A DNA stretch of 64,000 nt from Saccharicrinis sp963677655. GTDB lineage: Bacteria; Bacteroidota; Bacteroidia; Bacteroidales; Marinilabiliaceae. The notes beneath the pieces were generated by a model. It did not search any database and was not told where the DNA came from. It worked only from the letters and a program-made list of their open reading frames with translations. Position 1 is the first letter of the stretch, and each line of letters starts with the position of its first letter. Position numbers and translations under genes: made by a program. Location: NCBI GenBank assembly GCA_963677655.1, contig OY782088.1, one strand, 5' to 3'. Below are positions 1 through 9,554 of the stretch, in pieces.

Positions 1-141
1 TGAGGTGACTTTTAAATTCTCAATTTTCGCAAGTCAATTTATAATTTCTTTAGTAATACCATCGCTAAAGTATTCTTTTTCTGCATCAGAACTGATATTA
101 GCAAATGGTTGTACTAAAATTGATTTATCAAATTTTGTTTC
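1..141 (-). pseudogene. Remnant of TolB-like/TPR adenylate-cyclase-type protein
   Basis: Reading the minus strand from 141 towards 1 gives a peptide with the block QPFANISSDAEKEYFSDGIT, followed by KEIIN, an in-frame TGA at 36-34, then LAKIENLKVTS. This matches the signature I know from TolB-like domains in TPR and adenylate-cyclase-like proteins (SIAVLPF..NMSSDPE.EYFSDGITEEI.N.LAKI..LKVTS). A TAA stands immediately upstream (144-142), so there is no plausible start, and the TGA replaces a residue inside the conserved block. I read it as a decayed fragment that continues out of the window on the left. Its winged-helix N-terminal portion is absent here. The family match is recall and the stop codons are seen directly. 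Confidence 0.6.
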
Positions 142-299
142 TTATTATTCACTTTACAAAAATTAAACTACATTCTTACTATTAACATAGAAACTTTAGT
201 TATTAACAAATAAATGAGCAGGGTGTCTTATTGGCTCACAATGTTTAAGGTAAAATGTGTTTTAATGCATTTTGTTGTTAATTTTGGCCATAGTATCTA

Positions 300-1106
300 T
301 TATAATTTTGGATTTGGAGGATTATACATCCGTTGAACTTCAACATTCAGATTTAAAAGCTCTACAGGGTTTCCAAATTGTGTGTAGATAGCGACATCTG
401 CAGCATCTCGACCATAGGCTATTGCGATGCGTCCTCCTCTCAGATCATCTTGTGTAGGATCGAATGTATACCATCGATTTCCAACATAGGCCTCAAACCA
501 TGCATGCAAATCCATTGGTTCAAGGCCTTCCAGATAGCCAACTACCATACGAGACGGTATAGATAGTGCTCTGCAACAAGCAATACCCAAGTGAGCCATG
601 TCCCTGCAAACAACGTTTCTCATTTGATTCACTTCTGTAGCACTAAGTATTTCACGTCCATAGCCAGGCGCGTAATTAAATGTATTTCTTATATAATCTG
701 ATATTGCATTACATTGATTATAGCCTGTGGTCATTCCCATTACTATTGATGCGGCCATTTCAGTAAATTTATCTGACTCACAATAACGACTGGGATACAA
801 GAAAGGAAGGATTCCGGTAGGTAGACGTTGAACTTCAATAAAAGGTGCGCCATAACCTTGGTCTGAGATATCAGAAGTTTCAGCATAAACACGTGTTTGT
901 ACAATGAAATAACCTGCTGGAGCAATAAGGCGCTGACACAAATTACCAAATGAATCTGTAAACTCGAGAGCCGACACGTTAGGTGATAAAAAATATTCTT
1001 CTCTTGAAATCCACTGTTGATATCCACTTCTTGGTCTTAATATGAATAAAAATGGCGTTGGAACAGGTATTTTGAATTCAATTAAGCAAGAAGCGTTTAA
1101 CCACAT
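300..1106 (-). CDS. Transglutaminase-like (cysteine protease fold) protein
   Basis: 268 residues. The C-terminal half carries the transglutaminase-like core: Cys167 in NVVCRDMAHLGIACC, His201 in MDLHAWFEAYVG and Asp216 in WYTFDPTQ, the classic Cys-His-Asp triad. The N-terminal ~100 residues resemble the beta-rich bacterial transglutaminase N-domain. No signal peptide is evident, so a cytoplasmic protein acting on peptide or amide bonds is likely; the substrate cannot be told. It stands alone, with 485 bp of apparent non-coding DNA upstream and a decayed gene downstream. Related genes often sit near alpha-E/circularly permuted ATP-grasp genes, but none is visible in this window. Family assignment is firm; the role is not known. 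Confidence 0.85.
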   Translation of the reverse strand: MWLNASCLIEFKIPVPTPFLFILRPRSGYQQWISREEYFLSPNVSALEFTDSFGNLCQRLIAPAGYFIVQTRVYAETSDISDQGYGAPFIEVQRLPTGILPFLYPSRYCESDKFTEMAASIVMGMTTGYNQCNAISDYIRNTFNYAPGYGREILSATEVNQMRNVVCRDMAHLGIACCRALSIPSRMVVGYLEGLEPMDLHAWFEAYVGNRWYTFDPTQDDLRGGRIAIAYGRDAADVAIYTQFGNPVELLNLNVEVQRMYNPPNPKL

Positions 1107-1591
1107 ATCATTTGTTTTTTTGCTTTAATTCGTTAAACCATAATTAACTTTTAAATTAAATACAATGGCCTCATATACGAGTTGTAGCGGAGTTAATATC
1201 GGTTTTGTATCTAATTCTATAATAGATAAAGATACAAAAATGTCAATTAGTTAAATCATAGATTTGTAGAAGAAATTTTAAAATACAAATGTTTGAACGT
1301 CCAAAGAAACCTTGATGGAATATATACAGTATTTATCCAAGTTCGATTGAAATTAAAGAGTCCTGATTTTATTAAAAAGCCATCTACAAACAACGATTTT
1401 CTGCTTCATATTTATTTGACATAACCTGCTATGACATCATAAATATTCATTGAAACTCATTATGTATTGCATTAATATTGCTGTTTCGGTAAAGTTCAAG
1501 TAAACATAACAGTACGCTCACTAATCTCAATATTTATAGGTGGTCTGATCCAATAATTTTATATCGTAATCGGGTTATTAAGTAATGTTAT
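1107..1591. other. Intergenic, no gene seen
   Basis: AT-rich spacer of about 485 bp between two minus-strand genes. I found no open frame with a recognisable product, no RNA gene and no strong hairpin. It should contain the promoter of the transglutaminase-like gene, but I could not single out a convincing element. Confidence 0.5.
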
Positions 1592-2443
1592 TTATTCCAT
1601 CACTGTTAAATACATACTTGGACTTCTCTTCTTAACTATTCTCCATTTTGCTTCTGTTCCCCAGCGATATAATCCGGTCTGATTTTTTTTGTTTTTAAAC
1701 AGTATGTATGCCTTTTTCTTTTCGTTATTGATTTTTATTTCTCTATTTTCATTTATTCCTTGAACTTTTAACCATTCAAGTGTCACCCCAATTTCTCCAC
1801 TCATAATTAAATTGTATTGATCCAAATCAATGTTTGCTAAACCTGATTCATTTGTTAAGGAAATCATTATGTTTTCTGTCAACAATTCGTTTAAAACTAA
1901 AGAGTCTTTCATAGCCCGGATATGCAACCTGAATAAACTTGTATCAAATGCCTGACCTTGAAGTAGTACATGTAAACTATTTATTTTAACAGGCTTTTTA
2001 CCCAAATCTAACTTAATTCCGATTTCATATCCTTTTCTATCATGCAATCCGCCCCATCCACTCCAACCTTGAGATTTATTAAATCCTTTAGCTCCAATAA
2101 CTCTCTTAATTGTTGGCGTAATTACAACTTCATTAATCTTGTATGAAGTTTCAATCAACTTAATTTTAATGTCATTGTGTAATAAGTCTGAGATTGAAAA
2201 GCTTTGTGGTTCATATCCTATCATTGAGAATCTTACAATTGAGGATAAATTTTGTTTTTTATATTCAAACTCAAAACATCCTTTATCATCAGAAATTGTT
2301 CCGTAAGGAGTATTAATTATTCCGATGCTTACATATTCTAAAGGTTTATTTGTTTTAGAATCAAATATTTGTCCTTTTATAACTTGTCCGTAATTCTCAA
2401 TGCAAAATAAAAGAATCAGTAAGCTTAGCCATAAATATTTCAT
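1592..2443 (-). CDS. Exported protein with carboxypeptidase-regulatory-like domain
   Basis: 283 residues. The first ~20 residues (MKYLWLSLLILLFCIENYGQ) form a signal peptide. Residues ~21-105 show the carboxypeptidase-regulatory-like/TonB-plug-leader pattern (IKGQIFDSKTNKPLEYVSIG, then GCFEFEY, then IGYEP), a beta-sandwich common at the start of Bacteroidota outer-membrane proteins. Here no TonB barrel follows; the remaining ~170 residues are an unassigned beta-rich region. It starts 4 bp after the stop of the upstream methyltransferase-like gene, so the two are probably co-transcribed. Envelope location is likely; the function is unknown. Confidence 0.75.
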   Translation of the reverse strand: MKYLWLSLLILLFCIENYGQVIKGQIFDSKTNKPLEYVSIGIINTPYGTISDDKGCFEFEYKKQNLSSIVRFSMIGYEPQSFSISDLLHNDIKIKLIETSYKINEVVITPTIKRVIGAKGFNKSQGWSGWGGLHDRKGYEIGIKLDLGKKPVKINSLHVLLQGQAFDTSLFRLHIRAMKDSLVLNELLTENIMISLTNESGLANIDLDQYNLIMSGEIGVTLEWLKVQGINENREIKINNEKKKAYILFKNKKNQTGLYRWGTEAKWRIVKKRSPSMYLTVME

Positions 2444-2447
2444 ATTT

Positions 2448-3146
2448 TCACAGTTGTTTATTGGTTTGTTCTTTTCTAATTCTTAACATTTCATTACCGC
2501 CTTTTTGAAATTCATAATCAACTGTTTCTATGTTTATTTCATACTCATTACTAAAAGCTTCTAATATTCCGTCTAAAACTTCAGATTTTTCAGCATTCAA
2601 ATTCAATAATGGAAATATTCTTACCTCTTTACATATCCTCAACATTTCAGAAATAGATTTCACATGAAAATCAAGTCCAAGATTAGAATATAGAATTAAA
2701 AAATGAGAGCTTAAACCTAAATCAAAGGTCTTTTCTTTAAATATGGTTTTGTTTGGTAATTCGTGATGTATATATCTATTTTGTTTTTTACCTAATTCAA
2801 AGTCAGTAACAAAATGGGACATTGCCTGCATCCGAATTTTCTCTAATTCATCAACATTTTTTATTGAAGTCCATATGAAATTGTCCTGATTTTCCCTCAT
2901 TTGTTTCATTACGGTTTCTTTTGTTTCCACAATTCTTTTTTCCAAGTCATTTTTTGAGAATTGATAAATAGGATCCATAGACGTAATTGGTGTAGATGAT
3001 TCTTTCATCTCATAATTAAAACTAGCAGGGCCATCTCCAAAACTTATTATTTTCTTATTTAAATCATTTTCAGTCAATTTGAACATTTTTTTATATTCAT
3101 ATAAGGTTCTACCCCAAGGGACTACATTTTTTAATTCAAATGCCAT
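2448..3146 (-). CDS. SAM-dependent methyltransferase-like protein
   Basis: 232 residues. I see a class I methyltransferase-like layout: a glycine-rich loop (IISFGDGPASFNYE, about residues 33-46), an acidic residue at the end of strand 2 (ITSMDPIYQFS), and a motif IV/post-I segment (FDLGLSSHFLILYSNLGLDF). The central part (ENQDNFIWTSIKNVDELEKIRMQ) is a helical insertion. This pattern matches small proteins in Bacteroidota annotated as SAM-dependent methyltransferases; the substrate is unknown. It lies in a tight minus-strand cluster with the preceding serine hydrolase (78 bp upstream) and the exported protein (4 bp downstream). Confidence 0.6.
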   Translation of the reverse strand: MAFELKNVVPWGRTLYEYKKMFKLTENDLNKKIISFGDGPASFNYEMKESSTPITSMDPIYQFSKNDLEKRIVETKETVMKQMRENQDNFIWTSIKNVDELEKIRMQAMSHFVTDFELGKKQNRYIHHELPNKTIFKEKTFDLGLSSHFLILYSNLGLDFHVKSISEMLRICKEVRIFPLLNLNAEKSEVLDGILEAFSNEYEINIETVDYEFQKGGNEMLRIRKEQTNKQL

Positions 3147-3224
3147 TTTTAATATTGGTTAATTATAGTATTGTTTTGTATGTATCAGAATTCTTAAAGC
3201 AATGGTTTAGTTTCCTAATACTGT

Positions 3225-4436
3225 TTATCTTATTAATTCAGCAATTTTCATTAAATCTGCATCGTTATAATATTGCAATGAATTTCCACAATGCACAATA
3301 ATAATTTCCTTATCAGGAATGATATAAATATTTTGTCCCAGATTTCCACTTGCAAAAAACTGAAAGGTTGAATCACAATTGGCATGTCCCCACCATTGAT
3401 AAGTATAATAGGTGTGTTTGCATCCACTACCCAGCCATTTTGGATAGTTGTCACGAGAAATGGTTTTATCTTCCTGACTTGATTTCAAAACCCAATTCTT
3501 TGAAATAATTTGATTGCCATTCCATTTACCCTCTTTCAGATAAAGACGACCAAATCGCGCGTAATCAATAGCTCGGGCAATAAGTCTGCTGGGCATATAT
3601 TCGAATCCGGATTTTTTACTGTCGATTGAGAATAAAGCATCATATTCCATAATTTTTGACCATAACTTTTCCTCTAAATACTCTGATACCGTTTTTTTTG
3701 TTGCCCTTTCAATTATTAAACCTAGATAGCTGGAGTTGTAATTACAATATTGAAAGATTTCTCCAGGCTTATCTGCAATTTCAACTTCTTTTAATAACAG
3801 TTTTCTGACATTATTATGATAATATCCTACTGCTTCATCGTGCCATGGTGCATGAATATAAGTGCCAGGCAAGTAGCTTGTGTTATATTTAAGGCCTGAG
3901 CGCATTTCAAGTAAATTTTTAATTGTAATTTTCTCAAAACGTGTGTCCCGTTCTTTTAACTCCGGGATATAATTAGTTATTGGGTCATCAACACTTTTTA
4001 TCGAACCCTCATCAATTGCAGATCCAATCAAGAAAGAAATAAACGATTTAGCCATGGATTGGGAATGGAAGTATGAATCTCTTGAAAATCCATTGAAATA
4101 TTTTTCATATAAAATGGTGTCTCTTCGAATAAAAATTAAAGCAGTAGTTTGAGATTTTTCTGCCCATTCTTCAAATGATTTGAATCCTGATTGAGCCACT
4201 CTTTCTTCAAACAATGATTCCACATAAGCTTCATCATGTTTTTTTTCAAACTTAAGGAAGTTCTTAGACCCTTTTATAACCCTATTATCAAATTTTTTAT
4301 AGTCATAAACATCAGCTACATTCATTGTTATCAAACGATAAACATATACTGGTGAATATTTAACAGATAGAAATACAAGGAATAATAAAATTAAAATGAA
4401 AGGAGTGAGGATGATTAATTTTATAGCTTTCTTCAT
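3225..4436 (-). CDS. Serine hydrolase, beta-lactamase/DD-peptidase family
   Basis: 403 residues with an N-terminal hydrophobic anchor (~residues 5-25). The catalytic SxxK is Ser127-Met-Ala-Lys130 (SQSMAKS) and the second-motif Tyr/Asn is Tyr230-Cys-Asn232 (IFQYCNYNSS). A C-terminal HCG near residue 385 may serve as the HxG motif. This is the class C beta-lactamase/esterase EstB-like family. Family members hydrolyse esters, D-amino-acid peptides or, rarely, beta-lactams; nothing here distinguishes these. It probably faces the periplasm, tethered to the inner membrane. A second, distinct member lies at 7549-8586. Confidence 0.88.
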   Translation of the reverse strand: MKKAIKLIILTPFILILLFLVFLSVKYSPVYVYRLITMNVADVYDYKKFDNRVIKGSKNFLKFEKKHDEAYVESLFEERVAQSGFKSFEEWAEKSQTTALIFIRRDTILYEKYFNGFSRDSYFHSQSMAKSFISFLIGSAIDEGSIKSVDDPITNYIPELKERDTRFEKITIKNLLEMRSGLKYNTSYLPGTYIHAPWHDEAVGYYHNNVRKLLLKEVEIADKPGEIFQYCNYNSSYLGLIIERATKKTVSEYLEEKLWSKIMEYDALFSIDSKKSGFEYMPSRLIARAIDYARFGRLYLKEGKWNGNQIISKNWVLKSSQEDKTISRDNYPKWLGSGCKHTYYTYQWWGHANCDSTFQFFASGNLGQNIYIIPDKEIIIVHCGNSLQYYNDADLMKIAELIR

Positions 4437-4937
4437 AGTTTATGCTTGGTTTGTATATTGTATAACAATTGCCATTAATTTATTTAGAGTTTGTGAGCTT
4501 GCATGAGCAAGAGCACACAAACTGTAGGCTTTAGAGGATTTTAAATATGCAAAATTTATTTCAATAGATCAATCTGTTTGTGTAAACTCTTTTAAATATA
4601 GGGAGAAGGTCTTGAGTGAGCGGAGGTATTGCATAGAACCATTATTATGTGACAAGCATTACAAACTTTGGTACTGACGAACATAATTGAAGAAATTCAG
4701 AAATGGGAAACGCAATTAAAAATTAAATTCATTTCGGAAAAGGTCTATTTTAGCTATTACTTTTACGGTGGAATGGCAATGAAATCGATATTTGCCTATA
4801 GCTGCTTTCGTTTATCATTATTTTCCTGTCTTTTTAAATATTAAACAACATATTTCATTTCTTAACCCAAGTCAATGGATTTAAAATGCATTGTAAATAA
4901 TTTTACTCATATAGAAATTCTCTAAAAAAGTAAAGTT
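4437..4937. other. Divergent intergenic region with a short unexplained open stretch
   Basis: About 500 bp between divergent genes. On the plus strand about 4670-4844 is open without a good start and would encode EEIQKWETQLKIKFISEKV and onward to a TAA. It matches nothing I recognise and could be chance or the tail of a lost gene. No RNA gene or clear operator was found. Confidence 0.4.
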
Positions 4938-5870
4938 ATGAAGGCAATTGAATGTTTAAAGTACGGAAGCTATGAGAACTTGGTTTTAAAAGAAGTTGAA
5001 AAGCCAAAACCAAAAGAAAATGAAGTGCTGATAAAGATTAAAGCAACTTCAGTAACTACCAGTGATGTTCTTATTCGTAAACTAAAACAACCATTTATTC
5101 TAAGATTCATCCTACAGCTTATATTCGGTTTTGGTAGACCAAGAAATCCGATTTTGGGAATGGTGTCATCGGGAGTTGTTGAAGCTAAAGGAAAAAAAGT
5201 TTCTTCATTCAATGTTGGAGATGAAGTATTTGCTTATGGATCTGTATCACCGACAAAGCGCCATTTTGGTTCTTATGCCGAATATATTTGCCTGCCAGAA
5301 GATTGGAATATTGCGCTAAAACCTTCAAATTGCAGTTTTCTAGAAACAGCTGCTATTCCGTATGGAGGTTTACTTGCTTCCCATTTATTGGAAAACACAA
5401 GCATAAATAGGGGAGACAAAGTTTTAATTTATGGAGCGTCGGGAAGTATTGGTACAATGGCGGTACAATTGGCTAAGCATGCCGGTGCTCATGTAACCAG
5501 TGTTTGTAGCAGCCGAAACTTCGAATTAGTTAAGTCGTTGGGTAGCGATGAAATGATTGATTATACCGCAGAAAATTCTGCATCATTACTGAAAACCTAT
5601 AAATATGTGATAGATGCTGTTGGAAACTCTAAATCTTCAGAATTGAAAGAAAAAAGTAAAAAAGCACTTATATCCAATGGTAAATATATTTCCATCGATC
5701 ATGGAACTCCTTTAACTCCTAAGGCGGCTTTTTTGAATTTAAAATCATTGGCTGAGCAAAATAAAATTAAGCCTGTAATCGATAGTGTTTATCCTTTGGA
5801 AGAAATAGCTGAAGCACATAAATATGTAGAGAAAGGTCATAAACGAGGTAATGTAGTAATTACCGTGTAG
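4938..5870 (+). CDS. NAD(P)-dependent zinc-free alcohol dehydrogenase / quinone oxidoreductase (MDR family)
   Basis: 310 residues. The N-terminal GroES-like domain (~1-125) begins with MKAIECLKYG and shows PILGMVSSGVV and FNVGDEVFAYG. The Rossmann domain follows, with the nucleotide-binding loop VLIYGASGSIGTMAVQLAK (~residues 156-174) and the C-terminal YPLEEIAEAHKYVEKGHKRG. The structural-zinc cysteine set of true alcohol dehydrogenases is missing, which fits the quinone-oxidoreductase-like branch using NADPH. The start is supported by homology of the first residues with the family. The next gene follows after 30 bp, so co-transcription is possible. Confidence 0.88.
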   Translation: MKAIECLKYGSYENLVLKEVEKPKPKENEVLIKIKATSVTTSDVLIRKLKQPFILRFILQLIFGFGRPRNPILGMVSSGVVEAKGKKVSSFNVGDEVFAYGSVSPTKRHFGSYAEYICLPEDWNIALKPSNCSFLETAAIPYGGLLASHLLENTSINRGDKVLIYGASGSIGTMAVQLAKHAGAHVTSVCSSRNFELVKSLGSDEMIDYTAENSASLLKTYKYVIDAVGNSKSSELKEKSKKALISNGKYISIDHGTPLTPKAAFLNLKSLAEQNKIKPVIDSVYPLEEIAEAHKYVEKGHKRGNVVITV

Positions 5871-5900
5871 TGAGAATAAAATATTTATAAATCTGAAAAT

Positions 5901-6344
5901 ATGACTTTATCCGATTATATACTAAGACGAAACGGAGTACCTCTGGGAGCGGGTGATTCCCTTCGAAATATGCTGAGTCGTTCGTTGGGTGCCGGAACGT
6001 TTGTGGAATTTTGGCAGTATTGGAATCCAATATGGGGATATTACCTTGGAATGTATATTTTTAAGCCGCTAAAGTCGATTTTACCTGCGTCATTATCACT
6101 GGTAATCACTTTTGTTGCATGCGGATTTATTCACGATTTGGCGGTGATGTTACTCAAATGGAAATTTGGTATGCTCCTGACTCAATGGTTTCTATTCATG
6201 GGGCTTAGCGTAATTCTGGGCAAATATGCAAATATCAACTACTGAAGATTTAGATGGATAGTGCGGGCTGCAATTAATATGCTGGTCATTTCCGGTTGTT
6301 TCTTAATCGCTTATCAATTAAATAAAGTGATGTTTTCTGCTTGA
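5901..6344 (+). pseudogene. Small membrane protein interrupted by an in-frame TGA
   Basis: The intact part (5901-6245) encodes 114 residues with hydrophobic segments and the pattern WNPIWGYYLGMYIFKPLK, reminiscent of MBOAT/acyltransferase-type membrane proteins. A TGA at 6243-6245 stops it, but the same frame continues without interruption to the TGA at 6342-6344. The continuation encodes RFRWIVRAAINMLVIS and then another hydrophobic segment (GCFLIAYQLNKVMFSA). If TGA replaced TGG, the product would be about 147 residues, NY-W-RFRW across the join. I therefore call a gene split by a nonsense mutation, although a shortened 114-residue product may still be made. Function is uncertain. Confidence 0.6.
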
Positions 6345-6482
6345 AGCACAACAATCAGTTATTTTTTGTAAGCTGGACATCTAATCCCGTTAGTTATCTT
6401 TACTTTAGCAGTATTGGTAAACAGGATTTTACAGAGAAAGAAATGATTTAATTAATCTTTAAAAAGAAACAAATTATAAAAT

Positions 6483-7340
6483 ATGATACTTCAAAATTTA
6501 TCAGAGCGTAAAGAAACCTGGAAAACAATCTTTGTTTTTCTTGCCATTGTTACAATTTTAAGTTCGCTTTTTCACTATGCAATTGTGAATTTGTACCCAT
6601 CACGAATTTACATTGGAGGTCTGATGTGGTGTCCTGCTATCGCAGCAATAATTACGCTAAAAATAAAGAAACGATCTATTTCATCCCTGAATTGGAATTG
6701 GGGGAGTTGGAAATATATACGATTATCATATTTTGTTCCTGCCTTGTATGGTATAATTACTTATATACTAATCTGGATATTCGGTTTAGGCAAATTAGCC
6801 AATCACGAAGTTATTACAGAATGGGCAAAGGAACTAGGCTTGGTTGGAATAGGGATGTTAACTCCAACATGGATAACAATCATAGCGATTATCTTATTAG
6901 GGACTATTGAAGTAATTAGATCAGCCGCAACAACTGTAGGAGAAGAAATTGGATGGCGAGGTTTTTTCATTTATGAATTAAGAAAAGTACTTTCCTTTAC
7001 CGGTGTTTCTGTTTTTAGTGGAATAATTTGGGTTTCTTGGCACTGGCCGGTGATTGTGTATTATGGCGAAAATGTAATTGTGGAGTTAGCATCATTTTAT
7101 GTTGTGATTATATCTATGTCATTTATGATGACCTACTACACTTTTAAATCTAAAAGTTTATGGCCAGCAGTAATATTTCACGCCGTGAGCAATGTGTATA
7201 TTCAAAAAATAATGCCTGAATTAACAATTATAAACGAAGGAACTGATTATTGGCATGGCGAAAACGGAGTTATGTTTGCAATAGTTACTTGTGTTTTTGG
7301 TATTTACTTTTGGAGAAAAGCAATTAAAGAAAAATTGTGA
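6483..7340 (+). CDS. CPBP-family intramembrane metalloprotease (CAAX/Rce1-like)
   Basis: 285 residues, about eight hydrophobic segments. The three CPBP/Abi motifs are all present: Glu154-Glu155-xxx-Arg159 (TVGEEIGWRGFF), His187 (WVSWHWPVI) and His233-xxx-Asn237 (IFHAVSNVY). These residues form the metal-coordinating site in Rce1-type proteases. Bacterial members act in bacteriocin self-immunity, membrane protein processing or peptide maturation; no bacteriocin genes are adjacent, so the substrate is open. Inner-membrane location. It stands alone, with the decayed membrane gene upstream and a serine hydrolase 208 bp downstream. Confidence 0.9.
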   Translation: MILQNLSERKETWKTIFVFLAIVTILSSLFHYAIVNLYPSRIYIGGLMWCPAIAAIITLKIKKRSISSLNWNWGSWKYIRLSYFVPALYGIITYILIWIFGLGKLANHEVITEWAKELGLVGIGMLTPTWITIIAIILLGTIEVIRSAATTVGEEIGWRGFFIYELRKVLSFTGVSVFSGIIWVSWHWPVIVYYGENVIVELASFYVVIISMSFMMTYYTFKSKSLWPAVIFHAVSNVYIQKIMPELTIINEGTDYWHGENGVMFAIVTCVFGIYFWRKAIKEKL

Positions 7341-7548
7341 ATCAATCACTTTACTTTTAAGCTCATACTAAATGGAGGTGGAGGTTAGAACAAAGGTTTT
7401 GCCTGTTTGTCCTTGAGTTAAAGCAATAACTATTGTGAACTTAGAGAGTAGTAGGGGTGTTAACCATATTGAAATCATTTAATGCGATTTTGAACCATAT
7501 TTATCAAACTCATATTATTCGTAATTAAGAAATTTGTAGTCCTGATTT

Positions 7549-8586
7549 ATGACAAAGAAAAATACAAAACGAATTCTGAGGATAACGTTAATCGTCGCAT
7601 CTATATCCTCTTTATTTTTTGTACCATGGTTATTAGTAAAAGCATGGATACTTCCGCTGCCAGATACTATTCAGGAGCAAGTAGAGGAAGCCATTGATCA
7701 TGGATTTGATGGAGTGATTGTTTATGTAGACCAAGCTGGTAAATCACCTCAGTATTATGCGGCAGGCTGGCATAATCGAGAATTCAAGATACCTGCTCAT
7801 CCACATGCATTATTTAAGATTGCGAGTATTAGCAAGCTATATGATGTAGTGGCAGTTACCAAATTGGTTAGTGAAGGACGGCTTTCTCTGGATAAAACAA
7901 TCGCTGATTATTTGCCAGAACTTGAGGGACGAATTAAAAACGCTGACAAAATTACTTTGAGGTTGATGATACAGCATAGAAGTGGTATACCCAATTTTAC
8001 GGATGCTCCGAATTTTTGGGCAGCTTCAACTCAGACTTATGAAGAAAGTCTTGAATTAATTCTGGATAAGCCAGCCAACTTTGAACCTGGTAAAGACTAT
8101 GAATATTGCAACACGAATTACCTTTTGGTCAACAAGATAATGGATGAGGTACTAGGTTATAATAACTTCCAATTCATTCAGAAAGAAATCTTAGCTCCCC
8201 TGAATCTACACAACACTTTTAGTTCTTTAAGCGAAGTAAATTTGGATAATGTAATGAGTGGCTATCATGTGGGACATCCCTTTGATTTAAAGAAAGATGA
8301 CCATGGTATATTGGCTAATGCTGAAGACGTGGGCACTTTCCTGCGGGCATTGAATGATGGATCATTGTTTGAGCCAGGAGAACAGGAAATATATGCTTCA
8401 ATTTATAAGTATGAACATGGTGGTTGGGTTCCGGGATACCAAAGTTTTGCAAAATATTACAAAGATATTGATGCTGTTGTTATTGAGTTTTATAGTACCA
8501 CTGATTCTAAACTGTACAATTGGAACTTATCAGAAATCATAAATAACAGAATTGTTAAAATTTTGAAAAGACAAAAAAGCTTATAA
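7549..8586 (+). CDS. Serine hydrolase, beta-lactamase/DD-peptidase family
   Basis: 345 residues with an N-terminal membrane anchor (~9-33). The catalytic motif SxxK is Ser93-Ile-Ser-Lys96 (FKIASISKLYD); Tyr186-Cys-Asn188 (DYEYCNTNY) is the second motif, and HGGWVPGY near residue 289 supplies the HxG-type third motif. This is a cleaner match to the D-alanyl-D-alanine carboxypeptidase/penicillin-binding-like branch than the gene at 3225-4436, with which it shares only the family. Likely periplasmic and membrane-tethered. It is preceded and followed by spacers, so it is probably its own transcription unit. Confidence 0.88.
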   Translation: MTKKNTKRILRITLIVASISSLFFVPWLLVKAWILPLPDTIQEQVEEAIDHGFDGVIVYVDQAGKSPQYYAAGWHNREFKIPAHPHALFKIASISKLYDVVAVTKLVSEGRLSLDKTIADYLPELEGRIKNADKITLRLMIQHRSGIPNFTDAPNFWAASTQTYEESLELILDKPANFEPGKDYEYCNTNYLLVNKIMDEVLGYNNFQFIQKEILAPLNLHNTFSSLSEVNLDNVMSGYHVGHPFDLKKDDHGILANAEDVGTFLRALNDGSLFEPGEQEIYASIYKYEHGGWVPGYQSFAKYYKDIDAVVIEFYSTTDSKLYNWNLSEIINNRIVKILKRQKSL

Positions 8587-8765
8587 CAATTTTTCAAAGG
8601 CATTAAAAAACCTATTATGCCAGCTGATATCAATCATATTATTCTTAACTCAAATCAATGAAGTTGAATTTCGGCAGATATAATCGTGACTGTGTAAATA
8701 ACTTGAATTACACTTATCATTTGTTTGATAATAAATGGAATTATAGATTCTGAGCTACATTGCAA

Positions 8766-9377
8766 CTAATCATTATCAAAAGCAATTCGTTTTCTGATTC
8801 GGCTTAATGATTCCGGTTTTACTCCAATATAACTTGCTATATGATATTGTGGAATTCGCTGAAATAAATCGGGTCTGGATTTTAATAATTTTAGGTAACG
8901 TTGTTCCGGTGAATCTGTAAAATACGAAGTCAATACTTCTTTTTGCTCAGCAAAGGCTGCCTCAACCAGGGTGCGTGATATAGTTTCAAATCTGGGATGT
9001 TTTTTAAACAGGGCCTGAGCCTGTTCTTCATTGCCCTCCACAACAGTAGTATCTTCAACACATACCCAGTTGTATGTTGCGGGTTTTTCCTGTGAAAAAT
9101 TGCTCAATGAAATCACCCATTGTTCTTCGGTAAAAAAGTTAGTTGTTTTTTCTTCCCCTTCGTTTAAGATGTACTCTCTTACACATCCCTGCAATATAAA
9201 ATAAGTGCTCCCTGATCTTTGTCCTTCTTTCACTAAAAATTCTCCTTTCAAATAAGTTTTAGTCTTCATACTATTAGTAATAGCATCTGCTTCTTCTTTT
9301 GAAAGTGGTGATATTCTTGAAAAATAGTCTACAAATTTTTTTTTCATACTAAATTCTAAAATATTAATTAGTGACAT
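8766..9377 (-). CDS. Crp/Fnr-family transcriptional regulator
   Basis: 203 residues. Residues ~15-130 form the cyclic-nucleotide-binding-like beta-roll (KGEFLVKEGQRSGSTYFILQGCVREY), followed by a long helix and a C-terminal winged HTH (IPQYHIASYIGVKPESLSRIRKR). The R.E......R.A phosphate-binding cassette of true CRP is not obvious, so a cAMP response is doubtful. This kind of short Crp-like regulator is abundant in Bacteroidota. The first Met has a GGAG 7 bp upstream on the minus strand, which I used to keep the long start; Met11 (9347) is the alternative. Target genes are not indicated. Confidence 0.85.
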   Translation of the reverse strand: MSLINILEFSMKKKFVDYFSRISPLSKEEADAITNSMKTKTYLKGEFLVKEGQRSGSTYFILQGCVREYILNEGEEKTTNFFTEEQWVISLSNFSQEKPATYNWVCVEDTTVVEGNEEQAQALFKKHPRFETISRTLVEAAFAEQKEVLTSYFTDSPEQRYLKLLKSRPDLFQRIPQYHIASYIGVKPESLSRIRKRIAFDND

Positions 9378-9554
9378 ATTTTATCTCCATAATTGAGTTC
9401 TCGATTCGTAACAGGTTGCCGATAATAATACAAATATAATTACAGGGCTGATTTCAGGCAACAATCCTGTTTGGCTAAAACAAAGCTAACATGGCATGCA
9501 AAATACAAAAATTACTTAAGGTCAGCCTTTAATTCTTTGTGCAGTTATGGCTTG

